64,000 nt of DNA from Elephas maximus indicus (GCF_024166365.1 NC_064823.1:20640924-20704923), one strand, 5' to 3'. Positions 33,196-46,000 are shown, counted from the stretch's first letter. The notes: generated by a model not told the origin, from the letters alone. Translations and numbers: made by a program.

Positions 33196-36100
33196 GTCCA
33201 ACCACCATTTGTCTGTCAGTGTGTCATACTATGGGGGCTTTTGTGTTGTTTTGATGCTGGAAGCTATGCCGCTGGTATTTCAAATACCAGAAAGGCACAC
33301 ATGATGCCCAGGTTTCAGTGGAGCTTCCAGACTAACACAGACTAGGAAGAAGGACCTGATGATGAACTTCTGAAGGAACTGGCAAGTGAAAACTTTACGA
33401 ATAGCAGAAGAACACTGTCTGATATAGTGCCAGAAGGTGAGCCCCTCCACTTGGAAGACACTCAGAATACCCCTAGGAAAGAACTACCTCCTCAAAGTAG
33501 AGTCGACCTTAATGACATGGATGGAGTCAAGCTTTTGGGACCTTTATTTGCTAATGTGGCATGATTTAAAATGAGAAGAAACAGCTGCAAACATGCATTA
33601 GTAATTGGAATATGGAATGTAAAAAGTATGGATCTAGGAAAACTGGAAGTTGTCAAAAATTAAATGGGACACTTGAAGATCAATACCCTAGGTATTAGTG
33701 AGGTAAAATGGAGTAGCATTGGGTATTTTGAATCAGACAGTCATACGTTCTACTATGAGGGGAATGACAAATTGAAAAGGAATGGGGTAGCATTCATCAT
33801 CAAAATGAACATTTCAAGATCTATCCTGAAGTACAATGCTGTCGGTGATAGAATAATATCCATATACCTACAACAAAGACTAGTTAATATGATTACTATT
33901 CAAATTTATGCACCAACCACTAATGTCAAAGATGAAGAAGCTGAAGATTTTTAACAACTTCTGCAGTTTGAAATTGATCAAACATGCAGTCTATAAGCAT
34001 TGATAATTACTGGTGATTGGAATGAAAGTTGTATACAAAGAAGAACGATCTGTAGTTGGAAAATATAGCCTTGGCGATAGAAGCAATGCCAGAATTCACT
34101 TAATAGAGTTTTGTAGGATCAACAACCTATTCATCAGAAATACCTTTTATCAACAACATTAATGACAGCTAAACATGTGGATCTGTCTAGATGGAATACA
34201 CAGGAATCAAATAGGCTACTTCTACAACAAGATATGACAGGGAAGATTGAGATTATCAGTCAGAACAAGGCCAGGGGCTGACTGTAAAACAGACCATCAA
34301 TTGCTCATTTGAAATTCAAGGTGAAGGTGAAGAAAAGTCAAAAATGTCCATGAGAGCCAAAGTAAGGCCTTGAGTATGTCCCACCTGAATTTAGAGACCA
34401 TCTCAAGAATAGATTTGACGCACTGCACACTAATGACCAAAAACCAACTGATGACCAGACAAGTTGTGGGATGACATCAAGGACATCAGACATAAAGAAA
34501 GCAAAAGGTCGTAAAAAAACAGGAAAGAAAATAACAAAATGGATGTCAGAAGAGGCTCAGAAACTATCTCTTGAATGCAGAGTAGATAAAGGAAATGGAA
34601 GAAACGATGAAGAGCTGAACAGACAGCTTTAAAGGGCTGCTAAAGGTAAAGTAAACCATTGTCTTGAAAGATGCAAAGACTTGGAGTTAGAAAACCAAAA
34701 AGGAAGAACACACTCAAGCTGAAAGAACTGAAGAAAAAATTTTCAACAGTTCTTTGGTCAAAATAGTGAACAATGAAGGACAATCAAAAGAAAATGGAAG
34801 GAAAACACAGTCACTGTACAAAAAAGAATTGATTGATGTTCAACCATTTCAGGAGGTGGCATATGATCAAGAACTGTTGGTACTGAAGGAAAAAAATCCA
34901 AGATATACTGAAAGCTTTGGCAAAAAAACAAAGCTCCAGGAAATGACATAATACCAATTGAGATGTTTCAACAAACGGATGTGACACTGGAAGCAGTCAC
35001 TCATCTATGTCAAGAAAATCGGAAGACAGTGACCTAGCCATCTGACTGGAAGAGATCTATGTATGTGCTCATTCCAAACAAAGGTAATCCAACAGAATGT
35101 GGAGATTACGAAAAATATCATTAATATCACTCCCAAGTAAAATTTTGCTGAAGAAAATTAAAAAAACAAATGTTTGCAGCAGTATATGGACAGGGAAAGG
35201 CCAGAAATTCAATCTGGATTCAGAAGAAGACATGGAACAAGTGATATCATTGCTAATGTCAGGTGAATCTTGACTGAAATTAGAAAATACAGAAAGATTT
35301 TACTTCTGTTTTATTGACTATGCAATAAACTGTGTGGATCATCACAAATTGTGAATAGCGCTGTGAAGAATTGGAATTCCAGGACACTAAATTGTGCTCA
35401 TGAGGAAACTGAACATAAACCAAGAGGCAGTTGTTCCAATAGAACAATGAGATACGTCACGATTTAACATCAGGAAAGGTGTGTGTAAGGCTTGTATTGT
35501 TTCACAATACTTATTCAAACTGTATGCTGAGCAAATAATCCAAGAAGCTGAACTATATGAAGAAGAACATAGTATCAGGATTAGAGGAAGTCTCATTAAC
35601 AACCTGCGTTATTCAGATGACACAACCATGCTTGCTGAAAGTGAAGAGGACTTGAAACACTTACTGATGAAGATCAAAGGCCAAAATCTTCAATATGGAT
35701 TACACCTCAACATAAAGAAAACAAAAATACTCAAAATTGGACCAATAAGCAACATCATGATAAACAGAGAAAAGATTGAAATTGTCAAGGATTTCATTTT
35801 ACTTGGATCCACAATCAATACCCTTGGAAGCAGCATCGAGAAATCAAATGATGTGGGCAAATCTGCTGAAAAAGGCCTCTTTAGAGTGTTAAATAAAAAA
35901 ATTTAGAGTGTTAAAAAACAAAAATGTCACTTTGAGGACTAAAGTGCACCTGACCCAGACCATGGTATTTTCAATCACCTCATGTGCATGGGAAAGCTGG
36001 ACAATGAATAAGAAAGACCAAAGAGGAATTGATGCCTTTGAATTACGGTGATGGCATAGAATATTGAGTATACCATTAACTGTTAAAAGAACAAACAAAT

Positions 36101-36961
36101 CTTTCTTGGAATAAGTACAGTTAGAATGTTTCTTAGAAGAGAGGATGGTGAGACTTCATTTCACCCACTTTGGACGTGTTACTAGAAGGGACCAGTCCCT
36201 GTAGAAGGACATCATCCTTGGTAAAATAGAAGGTCAGTGAAAAAGAGGAAGACCCTTAAGAGATAGATTGACACAGTGGCTGTCACAATGGACTCACACA
36301 TAGTGTCTTAGGTTGGGTTCTCTAGAGAAGCAAAATCAGTAAAGCATATAAATATAGAGAGAGATTTATATCAAGGAAATTGCTCAAGCACTTGTAGAGG
36401 CTGGAATGTTCCAGCCATGGGTCAGGATAGAGTCTTCTCCTGATTCAAGTAGCTGCAGGGGCTGGCAAACCCAAGACTGGTCGGTTGGAGAGGAGAGCTC
36501 TTGCTCACGGGCTGTGAAGATAGACGAATCCCAAGATCGGCAGGCAAGACTGCAAGGCTTCTCCTAATTCATGTAGCTGCAGGGTCTGGGGAACCCAATA
36601 TCAGCAGGTAAGCTGCTAGCTCAAGTCCCAAGAACCAGAGGTCAGACGAACAGGAACCAGCTGCAGAATCCAGAGCAGGCAAAAGCCAGAATGTCTGTTT
36701 ATATTTGGATGCAGGCCACATGCCCAAAGAAACTTCCTTTCAACTGATTGGCTACTCACAGCAGAACCCATCATGGGGATGATCACATATCAAATCTCAA
36801 CAGAGAAGTTATCACAATATTATATGACTACCAAAACTTTGAGAATAATGGCCCAGCCAAGATGACACATAATTTTAACCATTGCACATAGCAACGATTG
36901 GAGGGTGGTCCAGGGTTTCATTCTATTAGCGGGAACCAACTTGACTGCACCTAACAACACC
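33196..36961 (+). mobile_element. RTE LINE, near full length, split by an LTR
   Basis: Longest RTE here: 5' region (33196-33600), endonuclease (about 33600-34350, frame 33664-33954 with 'MGHLKINTLGISEVKW'), a linker, reverse transcriptase (about 34960-35700) and C-terminal part (to 36298), then the tail after the LTR (36892-36961, 'cacctaacaac'). The 141-codon frame 35481-35906 has 'YSDD' at 35610-35621 in place of the canonical YADD. Many stops and frameshifts. The LTR 36304-36886 sits in its 3' region. Confidence 0.95.
36304..36886 (-). mobile_element. Solo LTR (family A) in RTE, perfect duplication
   Basis: 583 bp reading 'tgtcttaggttgggttctct' to 'ttttaaccattgca', the reverse of family A ends. 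Flanks 36299-36303 and 36887-36891 are both 'catag'. It interrupts RTE sequence, so it is younger than that RTE. Two similar internal stretches near 36436 and 36559 ('agtagctgcaggggctgg' / 'tgtagctgcagggtctgg') repeat at about 123 bp. Confidence 0.94.
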
Positions 36962-37077
36962 AACCTGCTCAAACTTCTGGCCTCCATCTTCCACATGAGA
37001 CTTTGTCATTTGTACAGCCTCTTTTTGCATCATAAAACGTATCTTTTTTTTTTTCCTTAGCATTTATTGTCTTCTTT

Positions 37078-37286
37078 AGGAGCCTCAATGGCACTAGTAG
37101 TTTGCAATTGACTGCTAACCTATAGGTTGGCAGTTGGAACCCATTCAGTGGATCCATGAAAGAAAGTCTGGCAAACTGCTTCTGTAAAGATTACAAGCAA
37201 GAAAACTCTATGGAGCAGTTTGACTCTGTAATACATGAGTTTGCCATAAGTTTGGGGCCAACTCAGCCCAGCTAACAAGGACAACA
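37078..37286 (+). mobile_element. AfroSINE, longer subfamily
   Basis: 'aggagcctcaatggcactag', 'gctaacctataggttggcag', 'gatccatgaaagaaagtctg', 'tctatggagcagtttgactc', tail 'gggccaactcagcccagcta'. More diverged than average. Confidence 0.9.
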
Positions 37287-38356
37287 TTGTTCTTTCCTCT
37301 AAGATGTTTGAAATATGATAATCTTTAAATCTCTGTATGTAAGTAATGCAAGTTTTATCACCTGCTACAAATAGCCATATATATTTGTGGATTCTATCAC
37401 TTGTTTACCGCATTGCCTTTTAAAATGACTACTAAAAGATTTGTTTGCAATTATTATGTCTATATTCCTTTTCTTTCACTCTTCTTTTGCTGTCGTTTTA
37501 TACAGATTTCTTTGGGTGATCTCCATAAACATCCTAAATTAGCATCAGTATGAGTCATTTTAGGCTTGTATGTTTTTCCTGAATGGCATTTTGTAGTTTA
37601 TACAAAAGTAATTGCTAAAGCATCTAGGAATTTGAGAGATTTGTAAGGACCCAAGTAGGTAAGTTTCCAAAGATAACTGTGAAAAAATACAATTCAGCTT
37701 ATTTTGTGATACATGATAAAAATATTAAATATGGCAACTATTTTCAGTATAAGACTTCACTCAGTTATAAAATAGTTTCTCTTGAGAAATAGATGATCTC
37801 TTGGTTTTCATGCACACAGCTAAATAATAATAAAACAAAAAAAATATAGAAATAGATGTTCCTGATATTTCAGCATTTATTTGGTTAATATTCAAAGGGT
37901 ACAAGTAACACTGGAGGGAAAGTAGACCATAGCAGTCTTTGGAGTAAGGCAGAGCTAATCATCCGTAAGTTAATGGTCTATTTTTGTGGGTGTGAGGTCC
38001 TATCATGTCTCCATTTTGCAATAGCAAAATTAATACCTCTAGATTTTTGTTCTCATTATTCTCAAAGTTTCTTACATTCCCTTAAGTGTTGAATCAATTA
38101 TAGTTTTCCTGTTTTTCCTCATGGCTTTTCCATGACTCCACTTCTAATAATAAAATAATTTAATGGTGATGTACATTGGAAATATCAGAATGTGTTTGAC
38201 ATTGATTATAACTAATTTGATACATATTCATATAGGACAACAGTCAAATAATTGTCCAACTAACCGTCTGCAACAAAGAATTATAGCAAATCTTTTCACA
38301 TTTTCTTTCAATTAAAAAATGAATATAATATGTTTTAATCTTTATCACATGCTATT
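37287..38356. other. Gene-free AT-rich stretch
   Basis: Nothing recognised. Confidence 0.5.
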
Positions 38357-38396
38357 CTCCATGTGGAGTCGACTCTATGGCACTGGGTCTGGGGTT
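38357..38396 (+). mobile_element. Possible AfroSINE tail fragment
   Basis: 'gtggagtcgactctatggca' then 'ctgggtctggggttt' matches the SINE tail, with no body. Too short for certainty. Confidence 0.5.
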
Positions 38397-39904
38397 TATT
38401 CTCATGTTTAAGAAAGGACTGTATATGGTAATAGATAAAGCCGTAATCAAAGGTGAAGTAATTTAGAAGACATAATAAGCATTATGGAAACCTTGGTGTC
38501 GGTATATCCTGCAATGCCAATTAAGAAATAGTACAATCATTTTCCCCTTTTTAAATTTCATGTAGTAGAATTATTTTTGAGCTGCAGAAATTTTTCATGT
38601 AAGTATTTTTTTCTAACATTCCTTCAAATCAGCATTTCTATAATCAAAATAAGAAACCAAGAATGAGTCAGAGACTAGAGGAAATGAAGACAGTTGTAGT
38701 GCAGTTTATATGTCAGAGCTGGAGTGCCAAATGCTTTACAAGCCTTTTACATGTGTTCTGGTACTTTGCTAACGCAGCTACAATATCTCCAGGGCCTTTA
38801 ACATCCTTTCTTTCTGCTCTCAAGTGGCCCATAAATGATGGTTAGGAGAACATAGAATTAAAAAAAAAAAAAAAAATTGGCGAGAGGGATTTTCTGGTAA
38901 TTTTTTCCAGTTTGATCATTTAAAACAAATTCTTTTCACTTTCATTGATTCAGCTTATTTTAGACAGTTTAAATTTTACAGAAAGCTAATCCAAATATCT
39001 AACCAAAAGGCTAACCAAATATCTCAGAAAGTTACACTCCCTCTCCTGGTGTTGACAGTGATTTTAAAGGACCCTCAGGTATAGCAATGATATTCTTGCA
39101 CTGGGTATTTTATGAGAGCATGGAATATAAGCTTCCCTCTTTCACTCCTCAGCAATGAAAATAAGCCTAAGAATGGATGCAAAGTTCAATTAGGGATGGT
39201 TTAATTGTCCTGATATTGAGTCAGTCCTGATTTTCTTCTCACAGATTTTAGCTACAAAATTTATAGTGTCTGAAAATGTTGCTTTTTTACAATGTGTGCA
39301 AAACCATGTGAGCCATATCCCTCCAGAGCTGCTGAAATCAAGTAAGTTGAGCTTTAAGTTTACCCTCCTTGGAGAAAGAACTTTTCTTTCAATGCACTGC
39401 CTACTTGCTCTTAAACACCCGAATGGTTACCTTTTTCAATACTCCTGGTGGCTTTTTTCTCTTTTCTTTTTTTTTTTTTTGGAGGGGGGGGTTGGGGTAG
39501 GCCGGGGGAGGTGAATGTACATAATCAAAGCACTCTGAGACTTAGACTTTTTTTTTTTTTCCAAAAAAGGATGCAGGTCTAATGACCTGGAAAACTGTGT
39601 TCTTGGCCTAGCTTCATGGGTGATTTTTACTCACTCAACTGAACGAGACTTCCAAGAGTTCAGTAAGGCATACTGTTTACATAAGTTAGTAACAATTAAG
39701 TTACTCTTTCATTCAAGGAGTTAAACTAATTTTTAGTATGTATATGGGATAACACATACAAATTTGATTATTATTTGCTAAATAGTTTTCAATTCTAGAT
39801 ATATTATGCCATAAGGAATATTTCAATATAGCTTGCTTTTCCAACTCAAGCCCACCTAACCAAAATTTCAAGGTAAACAAAATAAATAATGAAACACTCT
39901 GCAT
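38397..39904. other. Gene-free stretch
   Basis: Contains an A16 run near 38860 and a T14/G-rich tract at 39467-39511. Short frames only. No named repeat. Confidence 0.45.
39467..39511 (+). repeat. T14 run followed by G-rich tract
   Basis: A T14 run, then G-rich sequence with G8, G4 and G5 runs. Resembles the T-run/G-tract at 2132-2169 and could form a G-quadruplex. Confidence 0.75.
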
Positions 39905-40190
39905 CAGTTAGTTATCGCTGCACAACAACAAAGCATCCCCAAGGTGAGTGGCCTAAATAGTACCTGTATATTATTGCTCATGAATGCACAGGTCAACTGG
40001 GTCATTCTTCCTGTTCAGGCCAGGCTCCGTCATCATCTGTGATTATTTGTACATCAGCTTGGCAGCTTCTAGGAGTTTGCTGGATGTTGACAGGTCTGTC
40101 TTAATTCTTTTGCCTGTGGATCTCTTATGTTCCAGCATTCCAGTTTAAAATTGTGACCTGGTAGCTGAGCAGGATTCAAGACAGCCAAGC
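39905..40190 (+). mobile_element. Ancient LTR-like element (name uncertain)
   Basis: 'cagttagttatcgctgcaca', 'gtgagtggcctaaatag', 'gtcaactgggtcattcttcc', 'cagcttggcagcttctagg' follows a widespread mammalian repeat also present at 41190-41530. LTR-like origin inferred, family not named. Confidence 0.45.
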
Positions 40191-40554
40191 TCTTTTTAAA
40201 ATAAAACTCACTTAAAAATGTTGTAGGCTTCCTATGAATCAGACTCAAGTCCATTCTAACAGACAAAAGGCAAACCCACACTTATTCAGGAGACACGCAT
40301 CTCTCTCTAGAGTTACTCACAGCTGCTTTGGCCAGGTCAGACTGTTATGGGACAAGACCCTTAAGTTTCTTAGTAATTCTTTTATCTAGATGAGAGTACA
40401 CTGACTTAAGTCTTAACAAAGGTTCTTATAAAAGCACACTTGATTTGCTCTTGTCCTCAGACCTTGTTTTATGTTGGGACTATTTTACTGGCTACAGAAA
40501 CTAAAGAGAACAAACAGTTTTATTTACCTATTTATTATTATTCATTTTTGTATA

Positions 40555-40898
40555 TAAGCTCCACAGGCCATGTCTGATCCAACACCTATTTTTCTGTGGG
40601 CTGTGACCAAAGACTGCTGTTTACCTTTTTTATAATTTAAAAAACAAAACAAAGAGAAATATTTCATGGTATGTGAAAATTATTTGAAAATCAAATTTCA
40701 ATGTCCCTGAATAAACTGTATATGTGTTTGTTTATAATAATACGGTGACACTCATTCATTTACACATTGGCTACTTTTGTGGTACAATGGCAGAGTTGGA
40801 TATTTGGATGTTTGAGACAGAGATTATAGAGCCCAACAAAGCCTAAAATATTTACCATTTGGCCCTTTACAGAATAAATTTGCTGAGCCCTGCTCTAG
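40555..40898 (-). mobile_element. MER20-related DNA transposon, long form
   Basis: The plus strand reads 'aaatttcaatgtccctgaat', 'ctacttttgtggtacaatgg', 'ggcagagttgg' and 'cctaaaatatttaccatttg', 'gccctttacag', ending 'tgctgagccctgctc'. The second half matches MER20 as at 16333-16554. The first half resembles the longer related element, so exact family is uncertain. Confidence 0.6.
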
Positions 40899-41189
40899 CT
40901 CATAGTGTTCTTGCAGTACTTTTTCATATGCAGCTAAAAGAAGCCATATGACATTTTCAACATTCTGTCTGCAAATAATTTTGCCAAAGTCTAAAAATTT
41001 ATTAGGAACATAACTATTACTATATTCTTGACAATTGTTTTTATATTTCATAATATAAGTCTCTGTTTCCTAGCCTCCAAGACTAATTTCTCACCTGTTT
41101 ATCTGTTATCTGCTCACTGCTTGCCCTTCAAACCAAAACCACATGTTTTAAATCAGCAACACTTCACTTCTCCATATCAATTTCTACAG

Positions 41190-41530
41190 CAGCTACATAT
41201 TGCTGTGTAAGAAATTAACACAAAGCTCAGTGACTTAAAACAATAAGCATTTATTATTGCACCTGAGTTTTGGGTCAGCTGAGCATTATTCCTGATCTTG
41301 TCTGGGCGTCATTCACATATTTGCAGTCAACTTTTAAGTTGACTGAGAGCTGGCTGGTCTAAAATGATCTTTTTCACATATCTCATATTTAAAAAGCAAT
41401 GTGCCTCTCATACTCCAGAGGGTGAGCCTAGGCCTGTCCACATGGTGGTGGCAGGGTTCCCAGGGGATAAGTGAAAGCACACTGTGTTTCTTAAGGCTTG
41501 GGCTAGGAACTGACACTCCATCATTTGTAC
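41190..41530 (+). mobile_element. Ancient LTR-like element (same family as 39905)
   Basis: 'acatattgctgtgtaagaaa', 'ctcagtgacttaaaacaata', 'gtcagctgagcattattcct', 'cctgtccacatggtggtgg', 'cactgtgtttcttaagg' and 'ggaactgacactccatcatt' parallels the common mammalian repeat. The family name is not certain. Confidence 0.5.
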
Positions 41531-42930
41531 TACAAAGTTAACAAAAGACACCTGACCTAGATTGAATGAGTCATGAAATCAATTCTTCTTGATGAGATGA
41601 TAGTAAAAATTGAGATACTATTTAAGAAGTTAAACATTGCTTTTGGTATAAGATCATACCATTCAGAATTGTATATGCTAATAGTCTTTGATTCTGAGTA
41701 TATTATTCACAAAGAAAGCGTTCAAAATGCCTGTGTTTTCTAGCCCTAACATTGTAATGATGGCAAATGAACAATGAAACACTTCTAACAAATATAGTGA
41801 AGATCATATTTCAGACAGAGAATTGGGAAGCGGTCACAGAAAATAACCAATGAAATATACAAACAGGTAACTCAAAGATCATTCATTTCAAGTGTACATT
41901 TGGGAAGAAGGGTATTTGTGGGCTTTTTTCACAACCTTTCCTAAGTGATCTACCTAGAAGCTGTTTCTCTGTATTTTGGACTCCTACACTCTTCTCTTAG
42001 TTCTGCTGTGGGATGTTCTTTGTTCTGTTGCTAGTTACCTCTTGGATTTATGTCTTATACCTCCCTTTTTTTAGGATCCTATTCTCTTCTCGTAGAGGTC
42101 ACTGGAAGAACGAATATGAAGTCATGCTTACTTTACTATCCTGTCTTTTTATTCTCCACAATTCCATGCACTGGTACGACTAGAAGGTAATCAGACTTAT
42201 TGGTGCAAGTAACTACTCAGAATACTGCCTGGGCTTTTCAGCAAGGGGACTAGCACACTGTGGGCAGGGTTTGTGCCCCAGAACAAATGGTCTATGAGTC
42301 CCTTCTTACGCATTTTCAGTTTTTGTACTGATAAAACACAAGATAAAGAGGAATGTGACTTGATTTTAATCACTTTAGGTTATCAAATTGTGAGAAAGGA
42401 GTCAATAAAACATATATTTCATGCCAGCTTTTGAAGCCCAGGACAAACTCTTGGCTAAGACTGTCAAGAAATTCCTGATTGGAGGAATAAATCAAGGAAT
42501 CAAGGACATAGGATCAATTAACAGATAGGTTCAGTGGGCTTTCTGAGTTAGATTTTCTTGTATCACTACAAAGTTCATATTGTTATCTTCCAGTGTTCTT
42601 CAAGCATGTTAGCCTAGTCATGAAACTGGAAGGACTAGGCTCCTTTCCTGGAGGCTCAAGTGGGAACTTTCGCCTGGGCTTCGTAGGGTGGCTGAAGAGA
42701 AACTGTGACTGAGAAAGAATCTTTCCTTCAAAGCACAAGATCAGTTGGGGGAGCAAAATTTTTAGAATTTGTTTTGTAGAACTGACACCAAGGGAAAAGT
42801 CTTCAAAGAATTAGACCTTTAACTAGGCGTTCCATTCATGTATGACCTTATTCTTGTCATTGTAAGGAATTCCTTGTAAACTGGAGTTTGCCCCTTTAAA
42901 ACTCCTTTTAGGGAAACTATAGCTTGTATT
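41531..42930. other. Gene-free stretch
   Basis: No gene or recognised repeat. Confidence 0.5.
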
Positions 42931-43096
42931 TGGAGCTCTGGTGGCACAGTGGTTAAGAGCTCGGTTGCTAATCAAAAGGTAGATAGTTCAAATCTACCAA
43001 CCGTTCCTTAGAAACCTTATAAGGTAGTGCTATTCTGTCCTGTAGGGTTGCTATGACTCAGAATTGACTCAACGGCACCTAAAAACAACAATAACA
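42931..43096 (+). mobile_element. AfroSINE, RTE-type tail
   Basis: 'tggagctctggtggcacagt', 'agttcaaatctaccaa', 'gaattgactcaacggcacct', then (AAC)n tail. Near-complete 160-bp copy. Confidence 0.95.
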
Positions 43097-43174
43097 TACC
43101 TCTTATTTGGGGATGGAGGGGTGAGTCATGGCCTTGACCTTTAGTGAATAGCTAAGTTCTCCTTATTTCCAATA

Positions 43175-43765
43175 TTAACCAAAATGTCACTTCCTCAGAA
43201 AATCCTTCCTAGACTCTCTATTATTTGAGATCATAGTTACTAAAATGTTTCTTCATTGTTTTTATGTCAAAGACATTGTTTTTATGTCAAAGAAAGATAC
43301 ACTTAGCCAGAAAGGAGTTTTTTTGTCCTTCTCTCTTCTTTTTTCCTGTAGCCTGACATATGGGTATAATCAGAAAAAAAAAAGAAATAGCATCTTGCAA
43401 CCATAAGGAAAGTGCCAAAAGGATCACAGTGACTTGTCCCTTATACCCTTGAACCTCTTAACTAGTGTGAGGAACCATTTATCTCTGGAAGTCTTACATG
43501 AGAAAAAAAAAAATCATTTCGATTAAGTTCCTTTTGTTAGTTTTATTCTTAACCACATAGACAAATTCAACCTCTGACTATACAGTCTTTGAAACAGTTT
43601 CTGAGTGTATCTTTTTGTGATTTATTTACAATCTCCTCTCTAAAGACACTATAAGCTCCATCAAGGGCAAGGGCAATGGCTGTTTTGCTCACAACTATAA
43701 TCACTCTACTTAGCAAAATATCTGGCCTGAAGTACATTTCTAATAAATAAATAAAGGAACGCCCC
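43175..43765 (+). mobile_element. L2 LINE 3' region, split
   Basis: First part 43175-43290 ('atgtcacttcctcagaaaat', 'ccttcctagactctc'), then about 280 bases of other sequence, then 43570-43765 with 'ataagctccatcaagggcaa' and 'aaatatctggcctgaagtac', ending '(aata)n'. It follows the L2 3' consensus order. Confidence 0.65.
43254..43293. repeat. 20-bp tandem duplication
   Basis: 'cattgtttttatgtcaaaga' occurs twice, perfectly, at 43254-43273 and 43274-43293. Confidence 0.97.
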
Positions 43766-43832
43766 TTCCCCTTCCAAGGAATTTGTGTAATCCCCTAGTA
43801 GCCACTTTTCCTGGCTTTGAGTTATTTAGGCT

Positions 43833-44090
43833 AAACCTGGATTTCTCAACCTCAGCACTATTGACGTTTTGGGCTCGATATTTGTTATTGTTGTTGTTCG
43901 GGGGCAGGGGAGGCTGTCCTGTGCACGGTAGGGTGTTAACAGCATCACAGGCCTCTACCTACTAGATGCCGGTAACAAACTATCCCCCAACCCAAGCTGT
44001 GACAGCTAAAAACATCTATACTTGTTGCCAAATGTCCTCTGGCCAAGGAGGAAACAAAATGACCTCCAGTTTAGAACCACTGGATTAGAG
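43833..44090 (+). mobile_element. MER5A-like hAT-Charlie DNA transposon
   Basis: 'tttctcaacctcagcacta', 'ttgacgttttgggctcg', 'gctgtcctgtgcacggtagg', 'ggcctctacctactagatgc', 'cagtttagaaccactgg' follow MER5A. A short 'gttattgttgttgttcg' insertion interrupts the middle. The open frame at 43783-43965 overlaps it and is not a gene. Confidence 0.85.
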
Positions 44091-44841
44091 TAATATAGCT
44101 AGGAGGGGTGATTCAGTAGGGCAATCAAAGATGGCCTCTGGTGTTTTAAATCTCTTCTCTTTGAGACTTCCCTATTGTCTGAGATGTAACCCATGTACAG
44201 CTCTTGCAGAATGTGGATTGAATCAGACTCATGTTGACCATATTTCTTCACTTCTCACAAAAGAACATACACACTATCAAGTTAGTAACAAATTTTTGAG
44301 TAGGACACTTCAGCGTTACATGTAGAAGTCATTGTAAAATTAGTTCAAATTTTAGAAATGTTAAAAGAGTAAAAATGTGTGCAGTAAGGAAATAAAGCAA
44401 CTCTTAGAGACCTAAAGCCACACAACCTAAATCCATTTCTACCCATACATCTAAAAGCAACACAATCTTCAGTGACTCTTCATGTGTTTGTGTGGAACAA
44501 CCTCTGGCTTACAGTGGAATCTTACTTTCTCCTATATCCACAGTCTGGAATTCTTTGGTTACCTTACATAGACCCAGCAGATACATTTACAGTTTTCCAA
44601 TATCTGAGGCCAAACCAACTCTCTAGGCTGGGTGTTTCCAGACTATTCTTTGCAAATGAAAAGGAAGCAATGGGAGAATATACAATTTAACTATATGAGA
44701 AATCTTAGAGGATGGGAAGAGGACATGTGGCTTGACATTCCCTTTATACTCTTATGTACTTTCCTTCTAATCCAATTCGGTCACATATGTATTCAATTAA
44801 TTGCTCCATCACACTCCCTCCACCTCTCTACCCACCCCACT
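44091..44841. other. Gene-free stretch
   Basis: Open frames at 44131-44325, 44472-44690 and 44632-44943 have no domain; the last runs into a SINE. No gene inferred. Confidence 0.5.
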
Positions 44842-45059
44842 CAAACCAAACCCATTGCCGTCCGGTGGATTCCGACTCATAGTGATCCCGTAGTGACTCT
44901 ACAGGATAGAGTAGAACTGCCCCCAGAGGTTTTCCAAAGCTGAAAATCTTTACAGAAGTAGACTGACACATCTCTCTCCCCAGAGTGGCTGGTGGGTTCA
45001 AACGACCGACCTTTTGGTTGGCAGTTGAGCACTTTAACCACTGGGCCGCCAGGACTCCT
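44842..45059 (-). mobile_element. AfroSINE (third body type)
   Basis: 'ccaaacccattgccgtccgg', 'tgaaaatctttacagaagta', 'gctggtgggttcaaacgacc', head end 'tgggccgccaggactcct'. Full length. Confidence 0.95.
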
Positions 45060-45447
45060 TCCCATCATCCAAATACATGCCTTAATATTCAGGGTCATCT
45101 AACTCTAAAAAATGTTTCTGTGAATAATTCATTTATCATCTCTAGGCACAATTTGTCCATCTAATGGAATCCTAAGAATATTAACTTTATAGTTTCATTT
45201 ATTTACAAATTAAATTAGGTTTATCAAACATATCCTAGTAGGTCCAGTACCATATTCACTTCTGGTAATCTTTATTATGAACCTTTTAACAATAAACTGT
45301 AAACTGATGGCAACTTTGTGTAGACAGCTTTAAAATCTACTTAGAAAAAAGGAATTAGGAAGTGAGATCAATTTTAGCTGAAAATGGGCAAGAGTGTTTA
45401 CTGACTGTTAAGCTTCAGAATTTTAAATAAATGTAAAGATAGATAAA
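45060..45447. other. Gene-free stretch
   Basis: No gene or named repeat seen. Confidence 0.5.
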
Positions 45448-45625
45448 CAAAAGAAACTGTTTTTTTTCAGTCAGTGTTATTTAATCATTTATGAAATTTT
45501 TGAAGTATAATATATCTATGTAAAAGTACATGTTTTATAATTGTATAGCTTGATAAATTTTTACTAACTGAACACATCTATCAATCAACAGAACAATGCT
45601 AGCAGAAATTGTTCCTCTTCGTGTC
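45448..45625 (-). mobile_element. L1M LINE 3' UTR fragment
   Basis: 'tgaagtataatatatctatg', 'tgtatagcttgataaatttt', 'actgaacacatctatcaatc', 'aacagaacaatgctagcaga' match the L1M 3' region in reverse. Confidence 0.7.
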
Positions 45626-45849
45626 TTAAAGAGGTTTGTATTTTTGAAGGAAAGATATCTAATGGCTAGAAGTTCTTTTAATTGATTAAAAACCAGTGTC
45701 AATTGTCAGTGCTTTGATAGTCAAATGCAGTTGGACCAGGCCTTTGGAAATACACTCATGATCCACAGTTATTGTCAAGCTCAGGACCCACTATCCTGTA
45801 CCTGTTTATGGGTTTATTTTCAAATTTGAAGAAAATATACTAGCTATGA

Positions 45850-46000
45850 TTTCTAAAAATTTGGCTCTTAATCTTGGCTCTGTTGCTTACTGCTGGATGA
45901 ACTTGAGCACAGGACACCCATATGAGTTTTATTTTCATCTATAAAATGAAGAAAACAATAAGTATGCTGAAAAACTGGGTTAAATATGAAAACGTGTTGT
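45850..46000 (+). mobile_element. MIR SINE fragment
   Basis: 'cttggctctgttgcttactg', 'gagttttattttcatctata' and 'aaatgaagaaaacaataagt' follow the MIR order. Confidence 0.65.
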
